Made by a program: the position numbers and the translations under genes | Part shown: one piece after another, positions 26,330 through 34,644 of the stretch | Numbering within the stretch: position 1 is the first letter of the stretch | How the letters are laid out: each line of letters begins with the position of its first letter | Notes under the pieces: generated by a model | The model's input: the letters and a program-made list of their open reading frames with translations, nothing else | The model's database searches: none | Told to the model about the DNA's origin: nothing | NCBI GenBank assembly: GCA_910579215.1 | Contig: CAJTTN010000004.1 | Location: 132,364-196,363 of the forward strand | Length of the DNA stretch: 64,000 nt | Source of the DNA: an uncultured Anaeroplasmataceae bacterium | Lineage (GTDB): Bacteria; Bacillota_I; Bacilli_A; Acholeplasmatales; Anaeroplasmataceae | Direction: 5' to 3'

Positions 26330-26357
26330 TTGAAATTATTAAAAAAAATAGTATAAT
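26330..26357 (+). promoter_or_regulatory. Promoter of the fur-like gene
   Basis: TTGAAA (26330-26335), 16-base spacer, TATAAT (26352-26357). Confidence 0.65.
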
Positions 26358-26365
26358 GATAATAA

Positions 26366-26382
26366 TTGCGACTGAGTCGCAA
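26366..26382 (+). promoter_or_regulatory. Palindromic operator upstream of the Fur-family gene
   Basis: TTGCGACTGAGTCGCAA is a perfect 17-base palindrome just downstream of the -10, covering the likely transcription start. Its form resembles operators of Fur-family repressors, suggesting metal-dependent autoregulation of the regulator and transporter genes that follow. Confidence 0.75.
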
Positions 26383-26393
26383 AAGGAGAAAGC

Positions 26394-26777
26394 ATGTATC
26401 AAACGAATCATCAAAGGGAAATCCTATCTTTATTTAAAAATCATCCTGAACAAGGTTACACAGGAGTAGAAATTGTACATTTGTTTAAAGAAACTATAAA
26501 TAAAGCTACAATTTATCGTAAACTTAAAAATCTAGAGGAGAATAAAATAATAAGAAAAAATTATAACCCCATCAAAAAATGCTTTGAATATCAATTTTCT
26601 TCGGATTGTGAAAATCATTTACATTTGATATGCAAGCAATGTGGTAAAATCACACATCTAGTCTGTGAGGAGACTAATGGATTTATAGCACATATTTCTT
26701 TACAGCATGCCTTTGAAGTAGATAAACTGTCTACTACTATCTTTGGCTTATGTCAGGAGTGTAAAACCTATGCTTGA
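26394..26777 (+). CDS. Fur-family metal-responsive transcriptional regulator
   Basis: A 127-residue Fur/Zur/PerR-type repressor. The winged helix covers residues 1-75 (TINKATIYRKLKNLEENKII). The dimerisation domain has HLHLICKQCGKI and, at the end, CQECKTYA, giving the two CxxC pairs of the structural zinc site. Gene order with a heavy-metal exporter-like membrane protein and a palindromic operator argues for metal homeostasis. Which metal is sensed (Zn, Mn, Fe) cannot be told. Confidence 0.9.
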   Translation: MYQTNHQREILSLFKNHPEQGYTGVEIVHLFKETINKATIYRKLKNLEENKIIRKNYNPIKKCFEYQFSSDCENHLHLICKQCGKITHLVCEETNGFIAHISLQHAFEVDKLSTTIFGLCQECKTYA

Positions 26778-27609
26778 TCTTTTATTAGATTCATTGCTAG
26801 ATAGTCTAAAGGTATTTGCAGTAGCCTTCGTATTGTATTTTATTTTTTCTTTTCTGCATGAAAAAGTAACACAATTGTTTCAAAAGCATAAAGGTATATC
26901 TCCAGTCGTTGGGGCTACATGTGGCTTAATACCTGAATGTGGAATATCGATTGTTGGAGCTGATATGTATCAAAAGAAGCAAATCAGCAGAGGGACGATT
27001 TTGGCGATATTTTTTGCATGCTCTGATGAAGCATTATTTATCCTATTTAGTGATTATCATAAAATGATTTATATACTTCCTTTATTAGGCATAAAATTTA
27101 TCTTTGCCTGCATTTTAGGCTATGTAGTTGATGTAAAAGCTTCTTCTTTAAATACTATAGATGAAGTAAAGCTTGATTGCTGTGAGCATGAGCATAAAGA
27201 AGAAACTTGGATACACAAGCATCTCCTTCATCCTTTTTCTCATTGTTTTACTATCTTCTTATATGTATTTATCATTAATTTATTTTTCGGTATGTTGGTT
27301 TATACTATTGGAGAAGAAGTGATCTTAACATTTCTAAAATCAAATGAATGGCTTTCCCCTTTATTTGCAGGTTTTATAGGTCTTATACCAAATTGTGCTT
27401 CCAGTGTATTAATGACAGAGTTATTTTTAATGAATGGTCTTTCCTTTGGAGCTCTAGTGACAGGATTAAGTATCAATTCAGGTTTAGGGCTCATGTATTT
27501 GTTACGCTTTAAAGAAACGCGAAAGGATGCGTTATGGATGACTTTGATAGTATTTGCTTATGCACTACTTATTGGCTATTCTATTATGGGATTGATGAGG
27601 TTATTTTAG
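26770..27609 (+). CDS. Putative heavy-metal/manganese exporter (ArsP_2-like membrane protein)
   Basis: A 279-residue polytopic membrane protein with two related halves. Each half has a GLIPxCxxS-type motif: GLIPECGISIVGA (about residue 53) and GLIPNCASSVLM (about residue 204). A Cys/His-rich cytoplasmic loop (CCEHEHKEE...HKH) lies between them. This matches the putative manganese transporter / 10-TM heavy-metal exporter family. ATG 26770 follows AGGAG by 10 bases and overlaps the fur end by 8. Co-regulation by the upstream Fur protein is inferred. Confidence 0.82.
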   Translation: MLDLLLDSLLDSLKVFAVAFVLYFIFSFLHEKVTQLFQKHKGISPVVGATCGLIPECGISIVGADMYQKKQISRGTILAIFFACSDEALFILFSDYHKMIYILPLLGIKFIFACILGYVVDVKASSLNTIDEVKLDCCEHEHKEETWIHKHLLHPFSHCFTIFLYVFIINLFFGMLVYTIGEEVILTFLKSNEWLSPLFAGFIGLIPNCASSVLMTELFLMNGLSFGALVTGLSINSGLGLMYLLRFKETRKDALWMTLIVFAYALLIGYSIMGLMRLF

Positions 27610-27610
27610 T

Positions 27611-27928
27611 ATGCAAGAACTATATGAATTAGGAATAAATTATTTTAATAAAAAGAATTTTGTAGAAGCATTACGTTGTTTTTCACAAATAGATTATTTA
27701 GACAGCAAAAAATATGAAAATGATTGCATTGATCTTTTAGAGGATTTGATATATTATTCAAAAAGGAAACAGGCTTTACTTTATCTAGAATCCTTAGCAT
27801 TTTATAAAGATTATTCTTTCTTTGTTGATGCTTACAAAAGAAGGAGAACCAATTTGATTTCTAAAATTTTAATGTTTGGAAGTGCTCTTATTGGTACAAT
27901 CATCCTAATTATTTTAAGTCTAATGTAA
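27611..27928 (+). CDS. Small TPR-like protein with C-terminal membrane anchor
   Basis: A 105-residue protein starting directly after the transporter stop. The N-terminal ~80 residues are helical and TPR-like (YELGINYFNKKNFVEALRCF). The C-terminal 22 residues (ILMFGSALIGTIILIILSLM) form a membrane anchor. It is likely translated from the same mRNA as the fur-transporter pair; the function is unknown. Confidence 0.65.
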   Translation: MQELYELGINYFNKKNFVEALRCFSQIDYLDSKKYENDCIDLLEDLIYYSKRKQALLYLESLAFYKDYSFFVDAYKRRRTNLISKILMFGSALIGTIILIILSLM

Positions 27929-28378
27929 CTTCCTATAAATTTGACAATTTTCTTCCTTTTTTTGCCATTTTATTATAAAAATTATTAAGGGATTATTTAT
28001 TTAGACCAGAACTTGAAGAAAGCAAAATTCTTCTAATTAATTCTATTTATTTCTTTATTAATTAAATTAAAGAAGATTTTATATCAGCAATTCGATTAAT
28101 CCACACAAGTGGAGACATTCTCTTGCTAGTAAACTAATTAGTCTAAAAGTACCCTTATACGTAAGCATCTAATTTGATGCTTTTTTATATAAAAAGAAAA
28201 AGGATTTATTTCTCAACCAATCCATTAATTTTTATATGTCTTAAGCATACTGAAATAATACCTTCAAAAAAGGTTAGACGTACTGAAGTAATACCAATTT
28301 TAATGAAAATTGGCTGGAAATGAGCAGTTCAAATCCCATACACCCTAACATTAAAAACTATCCTTTTCGAGATACTTG
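27929..28378. other. AT-rich intergenic region with an orphan terminator and a short direct repeat
   Basis: No gene was found. AAGCATC/GATGCTT plus T6 at 28163-28187 is a good terminator with no obvious gene before it on the + strand. TACTGAARTAATACC occurs at 28248-28262 and 28281-28295. A short open frame around them (HTEIIPS...RTEVIPIL) vaguely recalls the end of rlmD-type genes. Confidence 0.4.
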
Positions 28379-29152
28379 TTATTTTCTCCCCATTAATACT
28401 CTTGTTTTATAATCATTAAGGAAGTTGATAACATCTGCTTTTTCAATCACTCTTTTATCCATTTTTAAGTTATATTTGTGCCTTTCTATTTTTAGTATTT
28501 TAGATTCATCTTTTATAATATTTTTAAATGTTTCAATAAAATAAGGAGTTTCTTTATCACTTCCATATATACAAATGAAATGTAATTTTTTTACAAAGGA
28601 ATTCCATTTTTCTTCATTATGAGAAAAATAATCTTGCATTCTTTCTGAGATTATAAAAAACAATGATGATGGATTTCCACAATACATAGGAACAACAAAT
28701 ACAATTTTCATATAGTCATTAGCAGAGGCAAATAAATCATAAACATCGTCATAACGATATTTGCATATTGAATTAAAACACTCATAATTACATTTTGAAC
28801 AGGGATTATAGAATATGTCTTTAAATAAAATCAACTTATCATTTTCTCTAAGTAAATAGTTTGCAACATCTTTACAATTTCCATCACTTCGGGCACTGAA
28901 AGAAACATACAATATTGAATCCTCATCTAAAGGACTAAATGATTCATTATGATTTCTATCAAATAATTCATCAATTTCCACTTCAAATTTTTTTATTAAA
29001 AGCATTAATTTATCATAACTGATTTCATTAATACCTTTTTCTATTTTATTTATAGTAGATCTAGAATTATATCCAAGTACTTTAGCAAATGCTTCTTGAC
29101 TCAATCCTTTTTTAAGTCTAATCTCTTTTATTTTCTCTCCTAGCTTATTCAT
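28379..29152 (-). CDS. HTH regulator fused to a flavodoxin-like/iron-sulfur flavoprotein domain
   Basis: A 257-residue fusion. Residues 5-62 are an XRE helix-turn-helix (GLSQEAFAKVLGYNSRSTIN). Residues about 78-250 are a flavodoxin/NADPH-FMN-reductase-like fold: YVSFSARSDGNCKDVANYL as the FMN phosphate loop and VVPMYCGNPS as the second FMN contact. A cysteine cluster C118, C121, C125, C130 is placed where iron-sulfur flavoproteins carry theirs. AGGAG precedes the ATG, and the gene overlaps the KilA-N gene by 8 bases. A redox- or metabolite-sensing regulator is inferred. Confidence 0.75.
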   Translation of the reverse strand: MNKLGEKIKEIRLKKGLSQEAFAKVLGYNSRSTINKIEKGINEISYDKLMLLIKKFEVEIDELFDRNHNESFSPLDEDSILYVSFSARSDGNCKDVANYLLRENDKLILFKDIFYNPCSKCNYECFNSICKYRYDDVYDLFASANDYMKIVFVVPMYCGNPSSLFFIISERMQDYFSHNEEKWNSFVKKLHFICIYGSDKETPYFIETFKNIIKDESKILKIERHKYNLKMDKRVIEKADVINFLNDYKTRVLMGRK

Positions 29153-29969
29153 TTTCTATTCTCCTAATTGCTTTCACATAATTATCATTAAATAATTGTT
29201 TTTGTCTATTTGCTTCTTTATTTAGAATAGTTAGACGCTCATTTTGAGAAAGATTACTTTTAATTAATAGAGAATTATGATATTCCAAATTCGATAAAAT
29301 TGAAAGTTCAATTGTTGTAGCATAATCTCTTATATTCCCATTTTTATCAGGGTTATTCTCGCGCCACTCTTTTGCTCTCAATCCAAATAATGCCACATTC
29401 AGCATGTCTGCTTCACTTGCATATACATAATTCATTTGTTTAGATGTTAGATTTATAAGAATTAATTTTTCTTTTATGGCATCTGTGTGAATTAAATAAT
29501 TAAGTTTTGTTGATAATCTTTTCCCATGCCACTCAAGTTGTTCTGATTCTTGAATTTTTAGCCTTTGGAATTCTTTAATTATATATAATTTCACTTCAGG
29601 AGAAATCCAAGATGCAAATTCTAAAGCAATATCTTTATGTGCAAATGTGCCACTATTATATCTTCCTGATTTTACTCTTAATCCTATTGCATTGGTTAGA
29701 GTAATCCACTTTTTCGGAGAAATTGTAAATGCATTTTGTCCAGGCTTACTTTTAAACCCCTCGAAATCGGTGGGTTTAAAAGTTTCATTATTGATAGATT
29801 CCCATAATTTTAAAAAGTCTAATGTATCAACTCTTCTCATCCAACTAGCAATTACCATATTCGTGTCTTCATCATTCTTAATTCTTGCGATATCTGTTAA
29901 ACTGATATAATCTTCGTCACTAATTCCTGTAATATTAATTATCCTATCTTTTACAATAATATTTTTCAT
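29145..29969 (-). CDS. KilA-N domain protein
   Basis: A 274-residue protein. The N-terminal ~120 residues form a KilA-N/APSES-type DNA-binding domain (YISLTDIARIKN, IASWMRRVDTLDFLKLWE, GTFAHKDIALEFASWISPEVK). The C-terminal half is helical and charged. KilA-N proteins are typical of phages and mobile islands. GGGAG lies before the ATG, and a TTGATT-17-TATAAT promoter lies at 29994-30022 (minus). It is the first gene of a two-gene unit with the HTH-flavoprotein, between tRNA-Glu and a gene-free stretch, which suggests acquisition by transfer. Confidence 0.8.
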   Translation of the reverse strand: MKNIIVKDRIINITGISDEDYISLTDIARIKNDEDTNMVIASWMRRVDTLDFLKLWESINNETFKPTDFEGFKSKPGQNAFTISPKKWITLTNAIGLRVKSGRYNSGTFAHKDIALEFASWISPEVKLYIIKEFQRLKIQESEQLEWHGKRLSTKLNYLIHTDAIKEKLILINLTSKQMNYVYASEADMLNVALFGLRAKEWRENNPDKNGNIRDYATTIELSILSNLEYHNSLLIKSNLSQNERLTILNKEANRQKQLFNDNYVKAIRRIENE

Positions 29970-30041
29970 TCTATACGCTCCCTATATAGTTTAATTATAT
30001 AGCATTGTAGATTATAAATCAACAAAATTTTGTTTTAAATT

Positions 30042-30070
30042 AAAAAACAGATAATAGCAACGTATTATCT
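30042..30070 (-). terminator. Terminator of tRNA-Glu
   Basis: On the minus strand AGATAATA pairs with TATTATCT and is followed by GTTTTTT. Confidence 0.75.
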
Positions 30071-30084
30071 GAGTACGATTAAGA

Positions 30085-30161
30085 TGGTGACCTGTACGGG
30101 GTTCGAACCCATAAATGCATGCGTGAAAGGCATGTGTGTTAACCGTTTCACCAACAGGCCA
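30085..30161 (-). tRNA. tRNA-Glu (anticodon TTC)
   Basis: Cloverleaf read on the minus strand. The acceptor stem is TGGCCTG/CAGGTCA (one G-U). The anticodon stem-loop CATGC-CTTTCAC-GCATG has anticodon TTC. The T arm is ATGGG-TTCGAAC-CCCGT. The 3' CCA is encoded (30087-30085). Confidence 0.93.
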
Positions 30162-30179
30162 TTTTTATATTGCTTTTTA

Positions 30180-30207
30180 ATTATATCATAAAAGTACTTT
30201 TAGTCAA
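30180..30207 (-). promoter_or_regulatory. Promoter of tRNA-Glu
   Basis: On the minus strand TTGACT (30207-30202), 16-base spacer, TATAAT (30185-30180), about 19 bases before the tRNA. Confidence 0.75.
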
Positions 30208-30258
30208 CACATTTTTTATATTTTTGAAAAAAAGTATAAATTTATTTTTTGAAAACAC

Positions 30259-30287
30259 TTACAATTTTTAATTTTTAATGCTATAAT
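30259..30287 (+). promoter_or_regulatory. Promoter of the cytidylate-kinase-like gene
   Basis: TTACAA (30259-30264), 17-base spacer, TATAAT (30282-30287), 30 bases before the ATG. Confidence 0.6.
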
Positions 30288-30316
30288 AAAATTGTAATTA
30301 TAAGGAGGAGCATATC

Positions 30317-30907
30317 ATGAAATATGTTATAACAATAAGTCGTGAATATGGAAGTGGTGGTAGATTTATAGGTAGGCTTATAGCTGAAAAGTTGGGGATC
30401 GGCTTTTATGATTCAGAACTTTTAACTAAAGCATCTGATTTATCAGGAATTTCAAAAGCCTGTTTAGAAAACTATGACGAGACAAAGGAGAGTGCTTTTT
30501 CTTATGCACAGGGCTTATATGGTATGGATATGTCATTAGGACAAAAGGTATTTTTAGCTCAATTTGATGCGATTAAAAAAATAGCTGCTCAGGAATCCTG
30601 TGTAATCGTTGGGCGCTGTGCAGATTATGTATTAAAGGACAATTCGAATGTGGTAAAAGTTTTTATTTGTGCACCACTAGAGGATAAAATTGAACGTGCA
30701 GTTACCTATTATAAAATTAATCCAGCTAAGGCTGCAAGTATAATATCTAAGAAGAATAAGAAGAGAAAATCTTATTACAATTTTTATACAGATAAGGAAT
30801 GGGGAAAACCAGATTCTTATGACTTGTGTATCAATTCAAAAAATGGAATAGAAACAGCTGTGGAAGCTATTTGTGCTTACACAAAAAGACGATTTAATTT
30901 GGAATAA
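30317..30907 (+). CDS. Cytidylate kinase-like family protein
   Basis: A 196-residue P-loop kinase-like protein. It starts with ITISREYGSGGRFIGRLIAE, the cytidylate_kin2 variant in which SREYGSGG replaces the Walker A motif. CVIVGRCADYVL and VFICAPLEDKIER follow. It is related to cytidylate kinase and often annotated as such, but it is not the canonical Cmk; the substrate is uncertain. AAGGAGG precedes the ATG. It has its own promoter and terminator. Confidence 0.85.
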   Translation: MKYVITISREYGSGGRFIGRLIAEKLGIGFYDSELLTKASDLSGISKACLENYDETKESAFSYAQGLYGMDMSLGQKVFLAQFDAIKKIAAQESCVIVGRCADYVLKDNSNVVKVFICAPLEDKIERAVTYYKINPAKAASIISKKNKKRKSYYNFYTDKEWGKPDSYDLCINSKNGIETAVEAICAYTKRRFNLE

Positions 30908-30912
30908 AGAAT

Positions 30913-30937
30913 TGCTCGCAAAAGGCGAGCATTTGTT
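30913..30937 (+). terminator. Terminator after the cytidylate-kinase-like gene
   Basis: TGCTCGC pairs with GCGAGCA across five bases, followed by TTTGTTTTG. Read-through into the next gene is possible, as the T run is broken. Confidence 0.7.
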
Positions 30938-30958
30938 TTGTATAAAGGAGAAGGTAAA

Positions 30959-31393
30959 ATGGGATTTAAAGCATTAGATTATAGTGTCAGTGTTATTGCT
31001 ATTAAGAAAAAGGAAGAGCTTTTAGGTATGACTTGTGCTTGGGCTATGCAAGTGGATTATGATAAAATGGTCTGCTTACTTGGTGCTCAAAGTCAAACTG
31101 GAAAAGCCTTAGAGGTTGGAGATATACTTGGTATTTCTGTATTAAATAAGAAACAAAAGGATTATGCTATTAAATTTGGTGAAGGACATTCTAAAGAAGG
31201 TAATAAGTTTTTAGATATAAAATATATCCAAAAGGAAACGGCACTATTGCTTCCGAATTCAACACATATGATGATTTGCAAAGTTGAAGAAATTTTCCAT
31301 TTAAAAGGAATTGAAGAAGATAGTTTAATATATGTGAAAATTATAGAGAAGAAGGAAAATGGAGAGGATTTTCTTCATTATAGTGATCTTTAA
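30959..31393 (+). CDS. Flavin reductase-like (flavoredoxin) domain protein
   Basis: A 144-residue FMN-binding split-barrel protein, MGFKALDYSVSVIAIKK onward, with GMTCAWAMQVDYDKMVCLLG matching the flavin-contact strand of flavoredoxins. It would bind FMN and shuttle electrons or reduce a small substrate. ATG 30959 lies 8 bases after AAGGAG. Its stop overlaps the start of the next gene by one base (TAATG). Confidence 0.75.
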   Translation: MGFKALDYSVSVIAIKKKEELLGMTCAWAMQVDYDKMVCLLGAQSQTGKALEVGDILGISVLNKKQKDYAIKFGEGHSKEGNKFLDIKYIQKETALLLPNSTHMMICKVEEIFHLKGIEEDSLIYVKIIEKKENGEDFLHYSDL

Positions 31394-31722
31394 TGTTTAC
31401 AGTAGATTTGCATCTTAAAAAGGAAACAGTCTCTACTGCACTATATAATTTAAAAGAACAAATTAAACTTGCTAGAGCCACTAAAGAAAAAATAATTTGC
31501 TTCATAGTAGGCTACGGGAGTACAGGAGGAAGCCATAAAATCAGAAATGCTGTTCTCGAACAATTAAAGGAGTTAAAAGATAAAAATCAAATTAAGGATT
31601 ATATTTTAGGCTCTAATATTGATATTTTTGATGAGAAATTTCATAATCTAAAGGGAAAAGAACTATTAGATGAAGATTGTAAAAAAAGAAAAAATCCAGG
31701 AGAAGTTATTGTAATTTTATGA
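31393..31722 (+). CDS. Small Smr-like domain protein
   Basis: A 109-residue protein resembling a stand-alone Smr domain. It opens with VDLHLKKETV (the DLH motif). The usual HGxGxG loop reads VGYGSTGGSHKIRNAVLEQL, and it ends ..PGEVIVIL like the closing Smr strand. Smr domains bind or cut nucleic acids. Here the loop histidine is replaced, so activity is uncertain. It is translationally coupled on both sides (TAATG upstream, ATGA downstream). Confidence 0.65.
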   Translation: MFTVDLHLKKETVSTALYNLKEQIKLARATKEKIICFIVGYGSTGGSHKIRNAVLEQLKELKDKNQIKDYILGSNIDIFDEKFHNLKGKELLDEDCKKRKNPGEVIVIL

Positions 31723-32213
31723 GATATGATACAGAAATAAAGGATGTAGAGCTGGTAGATGCAGAGCCTAAGGATATTCCTGATATATTACAGTTGATTT
31801 ATGAAATTGCTTCTTATGAAAAACTAACCCATGAGGTTACAGCAACTTTAGAAAGCTTACATGAGTCTTTATTTGTAAGAAAAAGAGCTCATGTGATTTT
31901 AGCTAAATATCAGAACAAGACTATAGGATATATGCTGTACTTCTTTAATTATTCAACATTTGTAGGAAAAGAGAATCTTTATTTAGAAGATTTATTTGTT
32001 TTAGAACAATATAGACATATGGGAATTGGGAAGGCACTTTTTAAAGCTTTAGCAAAGGTGGCTGTATTGCATGATTGTAAAAGAATTGATTGGGTTTGCC
32101 TAAATTGGAATGAACCAAGCTTAAAATTTTATCAAAGCATTCATGCAAAACGACATGATGAGTGGACTCTACATAGACTTTCTAATGAAGATATTTTGGA
32201 GCTTGCAAAATAA
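31719..32213 (+). CDS. GNAT family N-acetyltransferase
   Basis: A 164-residue acetyl-CoA-dependent acetyltransferase. The core is LYLEDLFVLEQYRHMGIGKALFKALAKVA (QxxGxG-type acetyl-CoA loop) and WNEPSLKFYQSIHAKRHDEW, close to the diamine/spermidine acetyltransferase (SAT1-like) pattern. It overlaps the Smr-like gene by ATGA and ends the small operon. The substrate is unproven; a polyamine or small amine is plausible. Confidence 0.88.
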   Translation: MRYDTEIKDVELVDAEPKDIPDILQLIYEIASYEKLTHEVTATLESLHESLFVRKRAHVILAKYQNKTIGYMLYFFNYSTFVGKENLYLEDLFVLEQYRHMGIGKALFKALAKVAVLHDCKRIDWVCLNWNEPSLKFYQSIHAKRHDEWTLHRLSNEDILELAK

Positions 32214-32226
32214 TATGGGTTAAAAC

Positions 32227-32256
32227 GCTTTAATAGTTTTACTATTAAGGCTTTTA
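32227..32256 (+). terminator. Terminator before nadBCA
   Basis: GCTTTAATAGT pairs with ACTATTAAGGC across three bases, followed by T4. An extended -10 (TGTTATAAT, 32257-32265) for nadB follows directly. Confidence 0.75.
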
Positions 32257-32295
32257 TGTTATAATGGGATAGCAATATTTAAGGATGTGAAAGCG

Positions 32296-33801
32296 ATGAA
32301 GGAAATTAAACAATTTGATGTCGTTATTTTAGGTGGGGGTCTTGCTGGAATATATACAGCTTTATGCCTATCTCCTAAATTGCATATTGGTTTATTTGTG
32401 AAGGATGCTATTGAACGTGGATCTTCTAATTTAGCGCAGGGCGGAATTGCAGCTGAGCTTTCTTTAGAAGCAGAAATGCTAAAGGAGCATTTTGAGGATA
32501 CATTAAAGGCAGGTGCGTATCAAAACAAGATAGAAGCAACCAAAATTCTAGTGAACGAGGCTAAAAAGAATATTGATAAGCTTTTAGCACTTGGAGTAGA
32601 GTTTGATAGAAAAGAGGATGGTACCCTACTTTCCACTTTAGAGGGTGGACACAGAAGTAGAAGAATTCTTCATGCAGGTGGAGATGATACTGGTGCACAT
32701 ATGATGAAAAATTTAAGAGAAGCCATATTTCAAGCAAAAAACATAGATGTTTATGAGGATGAAATGGCAATTGAACTCTTACATAATGAGAATAAGGCCT
32801 TAGGAGTTATTGTAATTAATCAACAAAATGAAGAGGTTTATGTTTTAGCCAATCAAATTGTTCTTGCTACTGGGGGTATAGGAGGAATATATAAAAAATC
32901 GACAAATGAAAAGATAGCCTGCGGGGATGGCATTGCGATGGCCTTCCGTGCTGGTGTAAAAATAGAGAACATGGAATTTGTCCAATTTCATCCTACAGGA
33001 TTTTATGAAGAGGATCGAATTGGGAAAACCTTTCTGATTAGCGAAGCTGTGCGTGGAGAGGGAGGAATCCTTAGAAATATTGAAGGCGTACGCTTTATGG
33101 ATAAATATGATAAGGAGCGTATGGAGCTTGCTCCAAGAGATATTGTGTCTCAAGCAATACATAGGGAAATGTTTGATACCTGGAGTGATCATGTTTATTT
33201 AGATGTGACACACCTATCTAAGGAATTTTTAATGAAAAGATTTCCAACTATTTATCAGCATTGTTTAGCAAATGGGATAGATATTTCAACTAAATATATA
33301 CCTGTTTCTCCTGTAGAACATTTTTTATGTGGTGGTATAACCGTGGATGAAAATGGTCATACGAGTATGGATAATTTATATGCTGTTGGGGAATGTGCCT
33401 ATACAGGAGTTCATGGAGCAAATCGATTAGCATCGAATTCATTACTCGAATGCATTGTTTTTGGAAATCGAATTGCTGAGGATATTCATCAATATGGTAC
33501 CTTTACTAAGCTTGATGTAGTTTTACCCGATCTTGTATTTACTCACAAAAAGTATAACTTTAAGGACATACGAGTAGAAATAAGAGATGTCATGACCAAG
33601 TATGTTTTTATTGTAAGAACGGAAGAAAACTTACTTCTTGCTAAAAAGCTTTTAACTAAGCATTATAACAACTTAAAGAAAATTCAAATCTTTTCAAGAT
33701 ATTATTATGAAACTATAAATATGGTAACAGTAGCCTTACTTGTTATTGATCAGGCGTTAGCCAGAAAGGAATCTGTCGGATGTCATTTCCGATTAAATTA
33801 G
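32296..33801 (+). CDS. nadB: L-aspartate oxidase
   Basis: Flavoprotein of about 501 residues that oxidises aspartate to iminoaspartate, the first step of de novo NAD synthesis. The FAD-binding motif is VVILGGGLAGIYTALCL; then SSNLAQGGIAAEL, HFLCGGITVDENG and GVHGANRLASNSLLE, all typical of NadB. ATG 32296 is 11 bases after AAGG; the GTG at 32287 is too close. The C-terminal helical region is somewhat shorter than in E. coli. First gene of nadB-nadC-nadA. Confidence 0.95.
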   Translation: MKEIKQFDVVILGGGLAGIYTALCLSPKLHIGLFVKDAIERGSSNLAQGGIAAELSLEAEMLKEHFEDTLKAGAYQNKIEATKILVNEAKKNIDKLLALGVEFDRKEDGTLLSTLEGGHRSRRILHAGGDDTGAHMMKNLREAIFQAKNIDVYEDEMAIELLHNENKALGVIVINQQNEEVYVLANQIVLATGGIGGIYKKSTNEKIACGDGIAMAFRAGVKIENMEFVQFHPTGFYEEDRIGKTFLISEAVRGEGGILRNIEGVRFMDKYDKERMELAPRDIVSQAIHREMFDTWSDHVYLDVTHLSKEFLMKRFPTIYQHCLANGIDISTKYIPVSPVEHFLCGGITVDENGHTSMDNLYAVGECAYTGVHGANRLASNSLLECIVFGNRIAEDIHQYGTFTKLDVVLPDLVFTHKKYNFKDIRVEIRDVMTKYVFIVRTEENLLLAKKLLTKHYNNLKKIQIFSRYYYETINMVTVALLVIDQALARKESVGCHFRLN

Positions 33802-33809
33802 GTGAAACA

Positions 33810-34643
33810 ATGGAACAAAAAATAAAGGAAATAATTTTAAATGCTTTACAGGAGGATATGCCTCATGGAGACATTACTACAGATCATTTGATTCCAGTAA
33901 GTCATAAATCTAAGGCTTATTTTATTGCTAAGGAAAAAGGGATCATTTCTGGGATTCAGGCTGTAGAAGAGGTTTTTCGTGCTGTTGGTGGTACCTTTGA
34001 GTTGAAGTTTCTTGTGAAAAATGGAGAAGAAGTAGAAAATAAGACAGTTATTGCTACAGTAGAAGGAGATACTAGGACTATTCTTAAGGCTGAAAGAGTT
34101 GCTTTAAATATTCTACAGCGTATGAGTGGTATTGCTACTACAACTAGAGCCTATGTTTCTAGATTAAAGGGGAATTGTCAAATATTAGACACAAGAAAAA
34201 CAACTCCTAATTTAAGAATTTTAGAGAAGCAGGCTGTTTTAGATGGTGGAGCTACAAATCATAGATTTTCCTTATCTGATATGGTAATGATTAAGGATAA
34301 TCATATTGATGCTGTAGGATCTATAGCAGAGGCAGTTTATCTTGCAAAGCAATCAACGAAAAATGTAAAAATAGAGGTAGAGGTTGAAACCTATGAGCAG
34401 TTTTTAGAAGCTATGGCTACCGATTGTGATATCATCATGCTAGATAATATGCCAAATGAATTGATGAGAAGATGCGTTTTGGAAAATGATAATAAAAAAT
34501 TATTAGAGGCTTCTGGAAATATGAATTTAGATAGAATAGAAAGTGTATCTGCCTTAGGTGTAGATTATATTTCCGTAGGTGCTTTAACCCATTCTGTAAA
34601 AGCAATGGATATTTCTTTGAAATTTCATCAGGAGATAAAGTAA
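33810..34643 (+). CDS. nadC: Nicotinate-nucleotide pyrophosphorylase (carboxylating)
   Basis: A 277-residue quinolinate phosphoribosyltransferase. It shows ALQEDMPHGDITTDHLIP, LDTRKTTPNLRILEKQAV, MIKDNHIDAVGS and the final SVGALTHSVKAMDISLKF. ATG 33810 follows AGGTGAAAC, which lies on the nadB stop; the earlier in-frame ATG at 33780 is inside nadB. It makes nicotinate mononucleotide from quinolinate. Confidence 0.96.
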   Translation: MEQKIKEIILNALQEDMPHGDITTDHLIPVSHKSKAYFIAKEKGIISGIQAVEEVFRAVGGTFELKFLVKNGEEVENKTVIATVEGDTRTILKAERVALNILQRMSGIATTTRAYVSRLKGNCQILDTRKTTPNLRILEKQAVLDGGATNHRFSLSDMVMIKDNHIDAVGSIAEAVYLAKQSTKNVKIEVEVETYEQFLEAMATDCDIIMLDNMPNELMRRCVLENDNKKLLEASGNMNLDRIESVSALGVDYISVGALTHSVKAMDISLKFHQEIK

Positions 34644-34644
34644 G

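Noticed and set aside
30085..30161. A duplicated tRNA-Glu end that would mark attachment sites of the KilA-N unit.
   Set aside because: I found no second copy of the tRNA 3' end (TTCGAACCC...) in the window, so tRNA-linked integration remains only a possibility.
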